From Microbispora rosea subsp. aerata (GTDB lineage Bacteria; Actinomycetota; Actinomycetes; Streptosporangiales; Streptosporangiaceae): a stretch of DNA of 64,000 bases. Within the stretch, counting starts at the first letter, position 1. The number at the start of each line of letters is the position of its first letter. The stretch is from NCBI RefSeq assembly GCF_014647835.1, contig NZ_BMPY01000017.1, positions 62,001-126,000 on the forward strand. Direction: 5' to 3'. Position numbers and translations under genes: made by a program. Below the pieces are notes generated by a model. That model had not been told where the DNA came from. It searched no databases and saw only the letters and a program-made list of their open reading frames with translations. Of the stretch, positions 40,089-48,930 are shown piece after piece.

Positions 40089-40667
40089 CTACCGGGCCTG
40101 CAGAGCGTCGAGCGCCACGGCCATGGCGATGACCAGGCGGCGGTCGAGGCGCGGGTCGCGGACCTCGATCGCGTAGCGGTCGCGCAGCCCCCACCTGCGG
40201 ACGACCGAGAACGCGATCGAGGCGCCGATGCTGAAGTCGAAGTGGTACGGCAGCCACTGCAGGGAGTCGGAGAACCGGCGCAGCACGGCGACCGCCACGT
40301 TCCGCTCCTGGCCGGTCAGCGTCGGCAGCCCCGGCTGCTGGAGGTGCCAGGTCGAGCGGAGCAGCGACCGGCCGAAATCCTTGCGGAACGAGCCGATCCG
40401 CGCCCCCGCGTGGTCGAGCACGTCGTACTCGCCCGCGACGTCGAGGACCTTGCGGGCCTTGAACTCGGCCAGCGTCTCCTGCCGGGACTCGTCGGTGTAG
40501 AGCGTCACCTGCTCCTTGAGCGCCAGCCGCTTCTGCTCGGCGAAGGCCACGGTCTCGCCCTCGGAGCCGTCGGGGAGGGCCACATGGACGACATACCTGT
40601 TCACCATCACGGTGATTTTCTGGCGCAGGTACAGGCGTGTCTGTGCCTGCAGGGTCGCTATATCCAT
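40089..40667 (-). CDS. LURP-one/tubby-C-like protein
   Basis: A 192-aa protein from ATG 40667 with GGAG upstream. Sequence YLRQKITVMVNRYVVHVALP, EYDVLDHAGARIGSF, RNVAVAVLRRFSDSL. It matches the phospholipid-scramblase/LURP-one-related fold, a closed beta-barrel around a helix, of unclear function in bacteria. Cytosolic. Confidence 0.75.
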   Translation of the reverse strand: MDIATLQAQTRLYLRQKITVMVNRYVVHVALPDGSEGETVAFAEQKRLALKEQVTLYTDESRQETLAEFKARKVLDVAGEYDVLDHAGARIGSFRKDFGRSLLRSTWHLQQPGLPTLTGQERNVAVAVLRRFSDSLQWLPYHFDFSIGASIAFSVVRRWGLRDRYAIEVRDPRLDRRLVIAMAVALDALQAR

Positions 40668-40813
40668 GTGAATCTCCAAAGCCAGGCGTTTGCCTCCCTA
40701 TATGCCCACTTGCGAAGGAAGATCACCAACGGATGTGGTCCAATCGCCCGGGACGGGTCCGCCGGTGACCATAACTACAGTTTTCGGGCATGTGACAACC
40801 AAGGAACTTCCTG

Positions 40814-40832
40814 TAAGGTAAGCCTTACCTAA
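40814..40832. promoter_or_regulatory. iron box (IdeR/DmdR-type)
   Basis: TAAGGTAAGCCTTACCTAA, 19 bp, matches the consensus TTAGGTWAGSCTWACCTAA at 18 of 19 positions, 27 bp before the iron-transport operon. Iron repression is expected. Confidence 0.85.
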
Positions 40833-40858
40833 ATTCGCCCTTGGTAGGGAGCCCCCGT

Positions 40859-41902
40859 ATGTTTCTCCGGCACCGCCGTATCGGTCTCGGCATCGGCGCC
40901 GTCGCGGTCGCACTCTCGCTCGCCGCCTGCGGCGCCTCCTCCGGCTCCGGTGCGGACGCGGGCACGGCCGCCGCCGAGGCCGCCAAGAAGGCCGTCGCCA
41001 AGGGCGGCTCGGACTTCGGCACCGCCGCGGAGAAGACCGCCGCGATGGGCACCACCGCCAAACCGGGCGAGTGGCCGCGCACCGTCACCCACGCCATGGG
41101 CACGACCGAGATCAAGGCCCAGCCCAAGCGGGTCGTCGTCCTGGACGTCGGCGAGCTCGACAACGTCGTGTCCCTGGGCGTCGAGCCGGTCGGCTTCGCG
41201 CCCAGCGAGGGGTCGCCCGAACTGCCGTCCTACCTGAAGCAGGACGCCGGCGCCCCGAAGAACGTCGGCACCATCAACAACCTCAACCTGGAGGCGATCG
41301 CCGGGCTGCACCCGGACCTGATCCTCGGCAGCCAGCTGCGCGCCGCCGAGCAGTACGACGAGCTGTCGAAGATCGCCCCGACCGTGTTCTCCATCCGCCC
41401 CGGGTTCACCTGGAAGGAGAACTACCTCCTCAACGCCGCCGCCCTCGACAAGACCGAGGAGGCCAAGGCGAAGCTCGCCGAGTATGACCGCAAGGCGAAG
41501 GACCTCGGCGCGAAGCTGGGCGACCACAAGCCCGTCGTCTCGATGGTGCGCTTCATGCCCAACGGCGTCATCCGGCTCTACGCCAACGCCTCCTTCATCG
41601 GCACCATCCTCAAGGACGCCGGCATCCCGCGCCCGGCCAACCAGGACATCCCCGACCTCGCCGCCGAGGTGAGCGCGGAGAACATCGACCAGGCGGACGC
41701 GGACGTCATCTTCACCGGTGTGTACGGCGACCCGAAGGCCACCGACAAGGAGGCCGTCCAAAGCAACCCGCTGTGGCGGAACCTCAAGGCGGTCAAGGCG
41801 GGGCACGCGTACGAGGTCCCGGACGAGACCTGGTATCTCGGCCTGGGGGTGACCGCCGCCATGACGGTCCTCGACGACCTGGAGAGGCACCTCGCCGGAT
41901 AG
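40859..41902 (+). CDS. iron-siderophore ABC transporter substrate-binding lipoprotein
   Basis: A 347-aa protein. Signal peptide with lipobox SLAACG. Periplasmic-binding-protein FecB/FepB fold: KRVVVLDVGELDNVVSLGVE, GLHPDLILGSQ, DVIFTGVYGD. Binds ferric siderophore at the cell surface. First gene of a four-gene operon with overlapping stops and starts, behind an iron box. Confidence 0.93.
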   Translation: MFLRHRRIGLGIGAVAVALSLAACGASSGSGADAGTAAAEAAKKAVAKGGSDFGTAAEKTAAMGTTAKPGEWPRTVTHAMGTTEIKAQPKRVVVLDVGELDNVVSLGVEPVGFAPSEGSPELPSYLKQDAGAPKNVGTINNLNLEAIAGLHPDLILGSQLRAAEQYDELSKIAPTVFSIRPGFTWKENYLLNAAALDKTEEAKAKLAEYDRKAKDLGAKLGDHKPVVSMVRFMPNGVIRLYANASFIGTILKDAGIPRPANQDIPDLAAEVSAENIDQADADVIFTGVYGDPKATDKEAVQSNPLWRNLKAVKAGHAYEVPDETWYLGLGVTAAMTVLDDLERHLAG

Positions 41903-41935
41903 GCACGCGGTCCCGTACTCCCAGAAGGCGAACGA

Positions 41936-42958
41936 ATGTCCCGTTCCACCCGACGCCGCGTCGGCCCGACGGCCGGGGGCGCGCTCCTGCTGGGCCTCGC
42001 CGTACTGCTGGGCCTCGCCGTGCTGCTCAGCCTCGCGGTGGGCAGCCGCCAGATCGCACCGGGCGTGGTGGTGGACGCCCTGCTGCACCGCGGCGGCAGC
42101 GACGACGCCCACGTCGTACGGTCGTTGCGGGTGCCGCGCACCCTCATCGGGGTGATGGCCGGCGTCGCCCTCGCCGTGGCCGGCACGGTCATGCAGGGCG
42201 TCACCCGCAACCCCATCGCCGAGCCCGGCATCCTGGGCGTCAGCCAGGGCGCCTCCGTGGGCGTGGTGTGCGCGATCGCGTTCCTCGGCGTGCGCTCGCC
42301 GACCGGCTATGTGTGGTTCGCCTTCGCGGGCGCGGGGATCGCGGCGGTCGCCGTCTACGTCATCGCCAGCGGCGGGCGCGGCGGCGCCACCCCGGTCAAG
42401 CTCGCCCTGGCCGGCACCGCGATGAACGCCCTGCTCGCCTCCGTGGTCTCCGGCATAACGACGATCGACGCCGCCGCCCTGGACGAGTTCCGGTTCTGGC
42501 ATGTCGGCTCGCTCAGCGGCCGCGGCCTTGAGATCGCCGGTCAGACCTGGCCGTTCCTCCTCGCGGGGCTGCTGCTGGTCGCCGCGGCGGCCCGAGGGCT
42601 CGACGCGCTCGCGCTCGGCGAGGACGTGGCCGCGGGGCTCGGCCACAACGTCCCCCTGCTGCGGATCCTCGGCGGGCTCGGCGCCACCGTCCTGACCGGG
42701 GTCGCGGTCGCCGCCGCCGGTCCGATCGCCTTCACCGGCCTGGCCGTCCCGCACATCGCGCGGGCGCTCGTGGGCACCGGCCACCGCTGGGTGCTCCCCG
42801 CGGCGGCCCTGCTCGGCCCCGTGATGCTCCTGGTCGCGGACGTCGTCGGCCGCGTCGTCTTCCCGCCCTCGGAGGTGCCGGTGGCCGTCGTGACCGCGCT
42901 GCTCGGCGTGCCGTTCCTGATCGCCCTGGTGCGCAGGAAGGCGGTGGTGGCGGCGTGA
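41936..42958 (+). CDS. FecCD-family iron-siderophore permease (subunit 1)
   Basis: A 340-aa membrane protein. Family motif RVPRTLIGVMAGVALAVAGT, then QGVTRNPIAEPGILGVSQG. About nine helices; ends FLIALVRRK. It overlaps the next gene by GTGA. With the second permease and the ATPase it forms the importer channel. Confidence 0.93.
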   Translation: MSRSTRRRVGPTAGGALLLGLAVLLGLAVLLSLAVGSRQIAPGVVVDALLHRGGSDDAHVVRSLRVPRTLIGVMAGVALAVAGTVMQGVTRNPIAEPGILGVSQGASVGVVCAIAFLGVRSPTGYVWFAFAGAGIAAVAVYVIASGGRGGATPVKLALAGTAMNALLASVVSGITTIDAAALDEFRFWHVGSLSGRGLEIAGQTWPFLLAGLLLVAAAARGLDALALGEDVAAGLGHNVPLLRILGGLGATVLTGVAVAAAGPIAFTGLAVPHIARALVGTGHRWVLPAAALLGPVMLLVADVVGRVVFPPSEVPVAVVTALLGVPFLIALVRRKAVVAA

Positions 42959-44004
42959 CCGTGCGCCCCACGGGCTATTCGGTCCTGCGTACGGGGCGGG
43001 CCGCCGTCCTGCTGCACCGCAGGGCGGCCCTCGTCGCCGTCCTGCTCGGCGCGGCGCTCGCGGTGACCGCCGTCGCCTATCTGTGCGTGGGCGAGTCGTT
43101 CGTTCGCCCCGCGGAGGTCGTCCGCGTGCTCGCGGGGCAGCCGAGCCCGGACGAGTTCGTGGTCGGCACCCTGCGGCTGCCTCGCCTCGTGGTCGGCCTG
43201 CTCGCCGGCGCCGCCTTCGGCGTCGCCGGGTCCTTCATCCAGACCGTGGCCCGCAACCCGCTCGCCAGCCCGGATGTGATCGGGGTGACCCACGGCGCGG
43301 GCGCGGCGACCGTCGCCGCCATGACCTTCGGCCTCGCGGCGTACACCGCCCTGCCGTACGTCTCGATCCTCGGCGGCCTGACCGCCGCCGCGCTGGTCTA
43401 CGTCTTCGCCTGGCGCAGGGGCCTGCACGCCTCCCGCTTCGTGCTCATCGGCATCGGCGTCTCGGTGGCCCTCGGCTCCCTGACCCAGCTGCTCCTCACT
43501 AAAGGCGACGTCCTGGTGGCCCAGCAGGCCAAGGTCTGGCTCACCGGATCGCTCAACGGCCGCGGCTACGACCATGCCGCACCGCTCGCCGCGATCCTGC
43601 TCGTGCTGACGCCGGCGCTGCTGTGGGCGGTCCGGGCCCAGCGCACGGTGTCGTTCGACGACGACACGGCGACCGCTCTCGGCGTACGGCTCGGCCGGGT
43701 CCGCCTGGGCCTGACCATCCTCGGCGTCGTCTTGGCGTCGGTGGCGACGGCCGCGGCGGGCCCGGTCGACTTCGTCGCGCTGCTCGCCCCGCAGATCGCC
43801 CGCCGCCTCGCCCGCACCGCGCAGATCCCCCTGCTCGGCTCCGCGCTGACCGGCGCCCTGATCATGACGATCGCGGATCTGCTGGCCCGCAAGCTGTTCT
43901 CCCCGATCGAGCTGCCGGTCGGCGTGTTCACCGCGGTGGTGGGCGCTCCGTACCTGATGTGGCTGATCGTCCGCACTCGCAGCCGTTCCGGAGGCGCCGC
44001 ATGA
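42955..44004 (+). CDS. FecCD-family iron-siderophore permease (subunit 2)
   Basis: A 349-aa protein from GTG 42955. RLPRLVVGLLAGAAFGVAGS, QTVARNPLASPDVIGVTHGA. The partner of the preceding permease. The stop overlaps the ATPase ATG. Confidence 0.93.
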   Translation: MTVRPTGYSVLRTGRAAVLLHRRAALVAVLLGAALAVTAVAYLCVGESFVRPAEVVRVLAGQPSPDEFVVGTLRLPRLVVGLLAGAAFGVAGSFIQTVARNPLASPDVIGVTHGAGAATVAAMTFGLAAYTALPYVSILGGLTAAALVYVFAWRRGLHASRFVLIGIGVSVALGSLTQLLLTKGDVLVAQQAKVWLTGSLNGRGYDHAAPLAAILLVLTPALLWAVRAQRTVSFDDDTATALGVRLGRVRLGLTILGVVLASVATAAAGPVDFVALLAPQIARRLARTAQIPLLGSALTGALIMTIADLLARKLFSPIELPVGVFTAVVGAPYLMWLIVRTRSRSGGAA

Positions 44005-44798
44005 CCGGAAACCGCCTGAGGGCCGAAGGGCTCGTGCTCACCTATGAGGACCGCACGGTCGTCGACGGCCTCGACCTGGAGATCCCGGACGGGCAGATCA
44101 CCGTCGTCGTCGGGCCCAACGCGTGCGGCAAGTCCACGCTCCTGCGCGCGCTGGGCCGGCTGCTCAAGCCGCGGCGCGGCTCGGTCCTGCTGGACGGCGC
44201 CGAGCTGGCCCGCATCCCCACCAGGCGCGTCGCCCGGGAGATCGGGCTGCTGCCGCAGACGCCGGTGCCGCCGGAGGGGATCACGGTCTCCGAGCTGGTC
44301 ACCCGCGGGCGGCAGCCGCACCAGAAGTGGTGGCGGCAGTGGACGGAGGCGGACGAGCGGGCCGCCGGCGAGGCGATGGACCGCACCGGGACCGGCGACC
44401 TCGCGGAGCGGCTGGTCGACGAGCTGTCCGGCGGCCAGCGGCAGCGGGCCTGGATCGCGATGGTCCTCGCCCAGGACACCGACCTCCTGCTGCTCGACGA
44501 GCCGACGACATACCTCGACATCGCGCACCAGGTGGAGGTGCTCGACCTGGTGCGGCAGCTCAACCGGGAGCGCGGCAGGACCGTCGTCGCCGTCCTGCAC
44601 GACCTCAATCAGGCCGCCCGCTACGCCGACCACCTCATCGCCATGAAAGCGGGACGAATCATCGCCCAGGGCGCGCCGAGCGAGGTCATCACCGCCGATC
44701 TGGTCCACGAGGTCTTCGGACTCGCGTGTGTCGTCGTGCCCGACCCGGTCACGGGCGGCCCGCTGGTCGTGCCGGGCGCGCCCTGGCCGAGCGGATGA
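44001..44798 (+). CDS. iron-siderophore ABC transporter ATPase
   Basis: A 265-aa protein. Walker A GPNACGKSTLLR (Ala replaces the usual Gly), Q-loop LLPQTP, signature LSGGQRQRAWIAM, Walker B LLLLDEPTTYLD, H-loop VLHDLNQA. FepC/FecE-type. Drives the two permeases. Confidence 0.93.
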   Translation: MTGNRLRAEGLVLTYEDRTVVDGLDLEIPDGQITVVVGPNACGKSTLLRALGRLLKPRRGSVLLDGAELARIPTRRVAREIGLLPQTPVPPEGITVSELVTRGRQPHQKWWRQWTEADERAAGEAMDRTGTGDLAERLVDELSGGQRQRAWIAMVLAQDTDLLLLDEPTTYLDIAHQVEVLDLVRQLNRERGRTVVAVLHDLNQAARYADHLIAMKAGRIIAQGAPSEVITADLVHEVFGLACVVVPDPVTGGPLVVPGAPWPSG

Positions 44799-44903
44799 GT
44801 CTCCGCCGCCTCGGGGTCGCGGATCGGGGTTTTCTCAGGGTTCCTCGCGGAACGTGACGTTCCCGATGGTCCGTTGGACCGGGTGAGCGAGAGGAGCCCA
44901 TCG

Positions 44904-45107
44904 ATGTACCGTTCGAGACACCACAAGATCATCGCCGGCGTCTGCGGGGGGATCGCGGACCGGTACGGAATGTCGCCGACGGTCGTGCGGGCGCTGTTCC
45001 TGCTGTCGTGCCTCCTGCCGGGCCCGCAGTTTGTGATTTATCTCATCATGTGGGCGTTCATCCCCAAGGCCCCCGCGGACCACCACTACGCGTACGGGCG
45101 GAGGTAG
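44904..45107 (+). CDS. PspC-domain membrane protein
   Basis: A 67-aa protein: HHKIIAGVCGGIADRYGMSP then helix LFLLSCLLPGPQFVIYLIMW. PspC domains sense membrane stress. Stand-alone form. Function as a regulator here is unknown. Confidence 0.9.
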   Translation: MYRSRHHKIIAGVCGGIADRYGMSPTVVRALFLLSCLLPGPQFVIYLIMWAFIPKAPADHHYAYGRR

Positions 45108-45159
45108 GAAGCACGGGGCCGTACGGCCGCGTTTATGCTCACATCGGAAGAGGTGAGCG

Positions 45160-45804
45160 ATGATGCGGGAACGGCCCCTGACGCTGATCCAGGACGAGCT
45201 GATCGACTACGAGAAGGCCATGGAGCGCATGGCCACGCTGGTCGAGGAACGGCAGGACGACGCGCGGCCCGACACGTTGTGGCTGCTGAGCCACCCGCCG
45301 GTCTTCACGATCGGCAAGCGGACGCCGCAGTCCCACCTGCCCGACCCCTCGGCCGGCATCCCCGTGGTGCCGACCGGCCGCGGCGGCCAGCTCACCTACC
45401 ACGGCCCCGGACAGCTCGTCGGCTATCTCATCGTGAAGCTGCGGGACGGCGAGGGCGTGGTCGACTACATCCGCGAGGTCGAGCTGCGGCTGGTCGAGGC
45501 GCTGGGCAGGCTCGGCGTCCCCGCGGAGCGGCGCGACACCCCGCCGGGGTCGGAGCTGCTGACGGGCGTGTGGACCCGGGACACCGGGCGGAAGATCGTC
45601 TCGATCGGCATGCGGTCGAGCCGGTCGGTCACCAGCCACGGCTTCGCGCTCAACGTGGACGGCGACCTCACGCCGTGGAACCTCGCGATCCCCTGCGGCA
45701 TGCCCGACGTGGACATGACCTCGATCGCCCGCGAGCTCGGGCGGGCCTCCATGGAGGAGACCCGCCGGGTCGTCGCGGAGGCGTTCGAGGCCGCGGCGTC
45801 CTGA
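45160..45804 (+). CDS. lipB: lipoyl(octanoyl) transferase
   Basis: A 214-aa protein. Motifs RGGQLTYHGPGQLVGYLI, GRKIVSIGMRSSR and IPCGMPDVDMTS hold the binding loop, Lys and nucleophilic Cys. It transfers octanoyl from ACP to lipoate-dependent enzymes in the cytosol. No lipA is next to it. ATG 45163 is an alternative start. Confidence 0.93.
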   Translation: MMRERPLTLIQDELIDYEKAMERMATLVEERQDDARPDTLWLLSHPPVFTIGKRTPQSHLPDPSAGIPVVPTGRGGQLTYHGPGQLVGYLIVKLRDGEGVVDYIREVELRLVEALGRLGVPAERRDTPPGSELLTGVWTRDTGRKIVSIGMRSSRSVTSHGFALNVDGDLTPWNLAIPCGMPDVDMTSIARELGRASMEETRRVVAEAFEAAAS

Positions 45805-45830
45805 GGACGCCGCGCTGCGCCCGCGCGGGA

Positions 45831-46709
45831 TCACGGGGGGAGTTCGCCGCGGGTGGGCAGGCCCTGCCAGGAGCTGTGGCTCGCGACCGCGAAGGCCGCC
45901 ACCGAGATGCCGCGTTTGAGGCGGTCCGCCGGGTGCAGCCCGTCCAGGATCGCGCTGAGGTAGCCCGCGACGAACGCGCCGCCGACCTCGGAGGGGTCGA
46001 CCGCGGTGACGGGGGCGGCCTGGGTGTCGTAACGCAGCCCCTCGACCGTGGCGCTCGCGCCCTTGGCGCCCCGTGTCACGACCAGCTCGGGAACGGACGC
46101 GAGCGCGGGCTCCACGAGCATGAGCTCGTCCTGGTTGGCGAAGAGCACGTCGGCCGAGGCGGCGAGCTCGGTGAGCGACTTCCTGGCCTCCTCCGCGCTC
46201 TCCCACAGGTTCGCGCGGTGGTTGACGTCGACGGAGACGAGCACCCCGGCGTCCCTGGCGAGCTTGACGGCGTGGTGGACGGCGCTCCACGCGAGGCCGC
46301 TCAGGCCCAGGGTGACCCCGGTGACGTGCAGGATCCGCGCCGACTGGACCGCCTCGCCGGGCACGTCGCCCGTCGACAGGTGCGAGCCCGCCGAGCCCTC
46401 CCGGTAATGGATGGCGTGCGACGAACGGCCGATGCGCCGCTGGCGCAGGATCAGCCCGGTCGCCGCCGTCTCGTCCACCCGTACGTGGGAGACGTCCACG
46501 CCCTCGCCGCGCAGGACGGTCAGCGTGCGGGTGCCGAGCTCGTCGGCGCTGACCCGCCCCAGCCAGGTCACCGTGTGGCCGAGCCGGGCCAGGCCGACCG
46601 CCGTCGTCAGCTCGGGACCCTCCACGTCGAGGCGGATGGTCATGTCATGCCGCAGCCGGTCGCCGGAGACGACGCCCAACGCCTCTCCGAGCGTGAAAAC
46701 CTCGGTCAT
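45831..46709 (-). CDS. PfkB-family sugar kinase-like protein lacking the catalytic Asp
   Basis: A 292-aa protein from ATG 46709. Ribokinase-like fold, KdgK-like: FTLGEALGVVSGDRLRHDMT, TAVGLARLGHTVTWLGRVS, VSVDVNHRANLW. The second PfkB signature normally reads DTTGAGDAFVAG; here it is DPSEVGGAFVAGY, so the catalytic Asp is Gly and the anion hole is altered. DNA confirms GTC GGC GGC GCG. It is possibly a non-enzymatic regulator or an altered enzyme. Convergent with lipB. Confidence 0.85.
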   Translation of the reverse strand: MTEVFTLGEALGVVSGDRLRHDMTIRLDVEGPELTTAVGLARLGHTVTWLGRVSADELGTRTLTVLRGEGVDVSHVRVDETAATGLILRQRRIGRSSHAIHYREGSAGSHLSTGDVPGEAVQSARILHVTGVTLGLSGLAWSAVHHAVKLARDAGVLVSVDVNHRANLWESAEEARKSLTELAASADVLFANQDELMLVEPALASVPELVVTRGAKGASATVEGLRYDTQAAPVTAVDPSEVGGAFVAGYLSAILDGLHPADRLKRGISVAAFAVASHSSWQGLPTRGELPP

Positions 46710-46826
46710 GCCGTGAGTCCACGCGATCGCACCCCGAAAGCATGACAGACCCCGATCCGTCGGGAAAGCCTCGATGCGACCGGGCGGACCACGACTCCCT
46801 CGCCCGCCGGCGGGTAGGGGACGGAC

Positions 46827-47633
46827 ATGCCCGTGCTGGTGGGAACCTCCGGCTGGCAGTACGCCGACTGGCGCGATCCGGTGTACGGCGGCGCGCCCCA
46901 GAGGCTGTGGCTGGAACGTTACGGCGAGATCTTCGCCACGGTCGAGAACAACAACGCCTTCTACCGGCTGCCGAAGCGGGAGACGTTCGAGTCGTGGCGG
47001 GAGCGCACGCCGCCCGACTTCGTCATGGCGGTCAAGGCCAGCCGGTTCCTGACCCACATCAAGCGGCTGAAGGACCCGGAGGAGCCGGTCGCGCGGCTCA
47101 TGGGCGTGGCGGAGGGGCTCGGCCCGAAGCTCGGCCCGATCCTGCTGCAACTGCCGCCGACCCTGCGGGTGGACGCCGGGCGGCTGCGGGCCTGCCTGTC
47201 CCGGTTCCCGCCGGCCGTACGGGTGGCGGTCGAGCCGCGCCACGCCTCATGGTGGACCGACGAGATCCGCGACCTGCTGGCCGAGTTCGGGGCCGCGCTG
47301 TGCTGGGCGGACCGTCTCGGGCGGCCGGCCGGGCCCCTGTGGCGTACGGCCGGCTGGGTCTACCTGCGCTTCCACGAGGGGCGGGCCGAGCCGTGGCCCA
47401 CCTACGGCCGGCGCGCGTTGCGGAGCTGGGTCGACCGCCTGGGCGAGGTGCGCGACGCCTACGTCTACTTCAACAACGACCCCGGCGCCGCCGCCGTACG
47501 CAACGCGATCACCTTCGCGGAGCTGGCGGGCGCGCGGGGGCGGGACGTCGGCAGGGTCCGGCCTCCGGGGCGGTCGCCCGGCCCGTCTCCCGAGCCCGCC
47601 GGGGCTCGTCCGCCGCAGCCGGTCCGGTCGTGA
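46827..47633 (+). CDS. DUF72-domain protein
   Basis: A 268-aa protein. VGTSGWQYADWRDPVY and ENNNAFYRLPKRETFESW are the usual N-terminal signature; VAVEPRHASWW and AYVYFNNDPGAAAVRNAI close the TIM-barrel-like fold. Cytosolic protein of unknown activity, seen near Fe-S or DNA functions in other genomes. Confidence 0.93.
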   Translation: MPVLVGTSGWQYADWRDPVYGGAPQRLWLERYGEIFATVENNNAFYRLPKRETFESWRERTPPDFVMAVKASRFLTHIKRLKDPEEPVARLMGVAEGLGPKLGPILLQLPPTLRVDAGRLRACLSRFPPAVRVAVEPRHASWWTDEIRDLLAEFGAALCWADRLGRPAGPLWRTAGWVYLRFHEGRAEPWPTYGRRALRSWVDRLGEVRDAYVYFNNDPGAAAVRNAITFAELAGARGRDVGRVRPPGRSPGPSPEPAGARPPQPVRS

Positions 47634-47730
47634 CCGGCCCGTGAAGCCCCAAGCCCGATCCGGTACGGTCAAGCGGCCCGGTATGGTCAAGCGGCGCTGT
47701 GGACTTCCGGGTGAAACGTAAAGAATCGGC

Positions 47731-47749
47731 GTTAACACCCTGGTTACAA
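47731..47749 (+). promoter_or_regulatory. possible GlnR box
   Basis: GTTAACACCCTGGTTACAA resembles the two half-sites (gTnAC spaced by six) of the actinobacterial GlnR site and lies about 85-103 bp before glnII. Weak match. Confidence 0.35.
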
Positions 47750-47833
47750 ACGGGCAAAAGACACGAAATCCCTAAACGTAACTCTTGGGCGTGGCGGACG
47801 AACGCCTGGCCGCCTCGTTCGAAAGGGATCGAC

Positions 47834-48847
47834 GTGACCTACAAGGCCGAGTACATCTGGATCGACGGCACCGAGCCGACCGCGAAGCTCCGCTCCAAGA
47901 CCAAAATTCTCGCCGACGGCGCCGAGCCGCCGCTGTGGGGCTTCGACGGATCCAGCACCAACCAGGCCACCGGTCACTCCTCCGACCTGGTGCTCAAGCC
48001 GGTGTTCACCTGCCCGGACCCGATCCGCGGCGGCGACAACGTGCTGGTCCTGTGCGAGGTGCTGCACACCGACATGACCCCGCACGCGACCAACACCCGC
48101 GCGCTGCTGACCGAGGTGGCCGACCGGTTCGCCGAGCAGGACCCGTGGTTCGGCATCGAGCAGGAGTACACGTTCTTCAAGGAGGGCCGCCCGCTCGGCT
48201 TCCCGCTGGGCGGCTTCCCCGCCCCGCAGGGCGGCTACTACTGCGGCGTCGGCGCCGACGAGGTGTTCGGCCGTGAGATCGTCGAGCTGCACCTCGACCG
48301 CTGCCTGGCCGCCGGCCTGAAGATCTCCGGCATCAACGCCGAGGTCATGCCCGGCCAGTGGGAGTTCCAGGTGGGCCCGGGGGGTCCGCTGGAGGTCGCC
48401 GACCACCTGTGGGTCGCCCGCTGGCTGCTCTACCGCACCGCCGAGGAGTTCGAGGTGGCCGCCACGCTCGACCCCAAGCCGGTGAAGGGCGACTGGAACG
48501 GCGCGGGCGCGCACACCAACTTCTCCACCAAGGCGATGCGCGAGGGCTACGACGCGATCATCACCGCGTGCGAGGCCCTGGGCGACAACGCCATGGAGCA
48601 CATCAAGAACTACGGCCACGGCATCGAGGACCGCCTCACCGGCCACCACGAGACCGCCCGCTGGGACAAGTTCAGCTACGGCGTGTCCGACCGCGGCGCC
48701 TCGATCCGCATCCCGTGGCAGGTCGAGGTGGACAAGAAGGGCTACATCGAGGACCGGCGCCCGAACGCCAACGTCGATCCCTACGTCGTCACCCGGCTGA
48801 TCGTCGACACCTGCTGCACCGCGCTGGAGAAGGCCGGCCAGGTCTGA
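47834..48847 (+). CDS. glnII: glutamine synthetase, eukaryote-like type II
   Basis: A 337-aa protein from GTG 47834. YIWIDGTEPTAKLRSKTKIL, LWGFDGSSTNQATG, FGIEQEYTFF, VMPGQWEFQVGP, WNGAGAHTNFSTKAMR. No adenylylation loop. GlnII-type enzymes condense Glu and ammonia under nitrogen limitation and are typical of actinomycetes. A terminator lies 20 bp downstream. Confidence 0.95.
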   Translation: MTYKAEYIWIDGTEPTAKLRSKTKILADGAEPPLWGFDGSSTNQATGHSSDLVLKPVFTCPDPIRGGDNVLVLCEVLHTDMTPHATNTRALLTEVADRFAEQDPWFGIEQEYTFFKEGRPLGFPLGGFPAPQGGYYCGVGADEVFGREIVELHLDRCLAAGLKISGINAEVMPGQWEFQVGPGGPLEVADHLWVARWLLYRTAEEFEVAATLDPKPVKGDWNGAGAHTNFSTKAMREGYDAIITACEALGDNAMEHIKNYGHGIEDRLTGHHETARWDKFSYGVSDRGASIRIPWQVEVDKKGYIEDRRPNANVDPYVVTRLIVDTCCTALEKAGQV

Positions 48848-48868
48848 TCCGACGGTTCCCCCGTCATC

Positions 48869-48901
48869 CGTACGGCTCCCGCACCACGCGGGAGCCGTAC
48901 G
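48869..48901 (+). terminator. glnII terminator
   Basis: A 14-bp stem (48869-48882 with 48888-48901) with loop ACCAC sits just after glnII. Confidence 0.75.
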
Positions 48902-48930
48902 CGTTCCCGGGCGGCGGTACGGTGGCCGCT

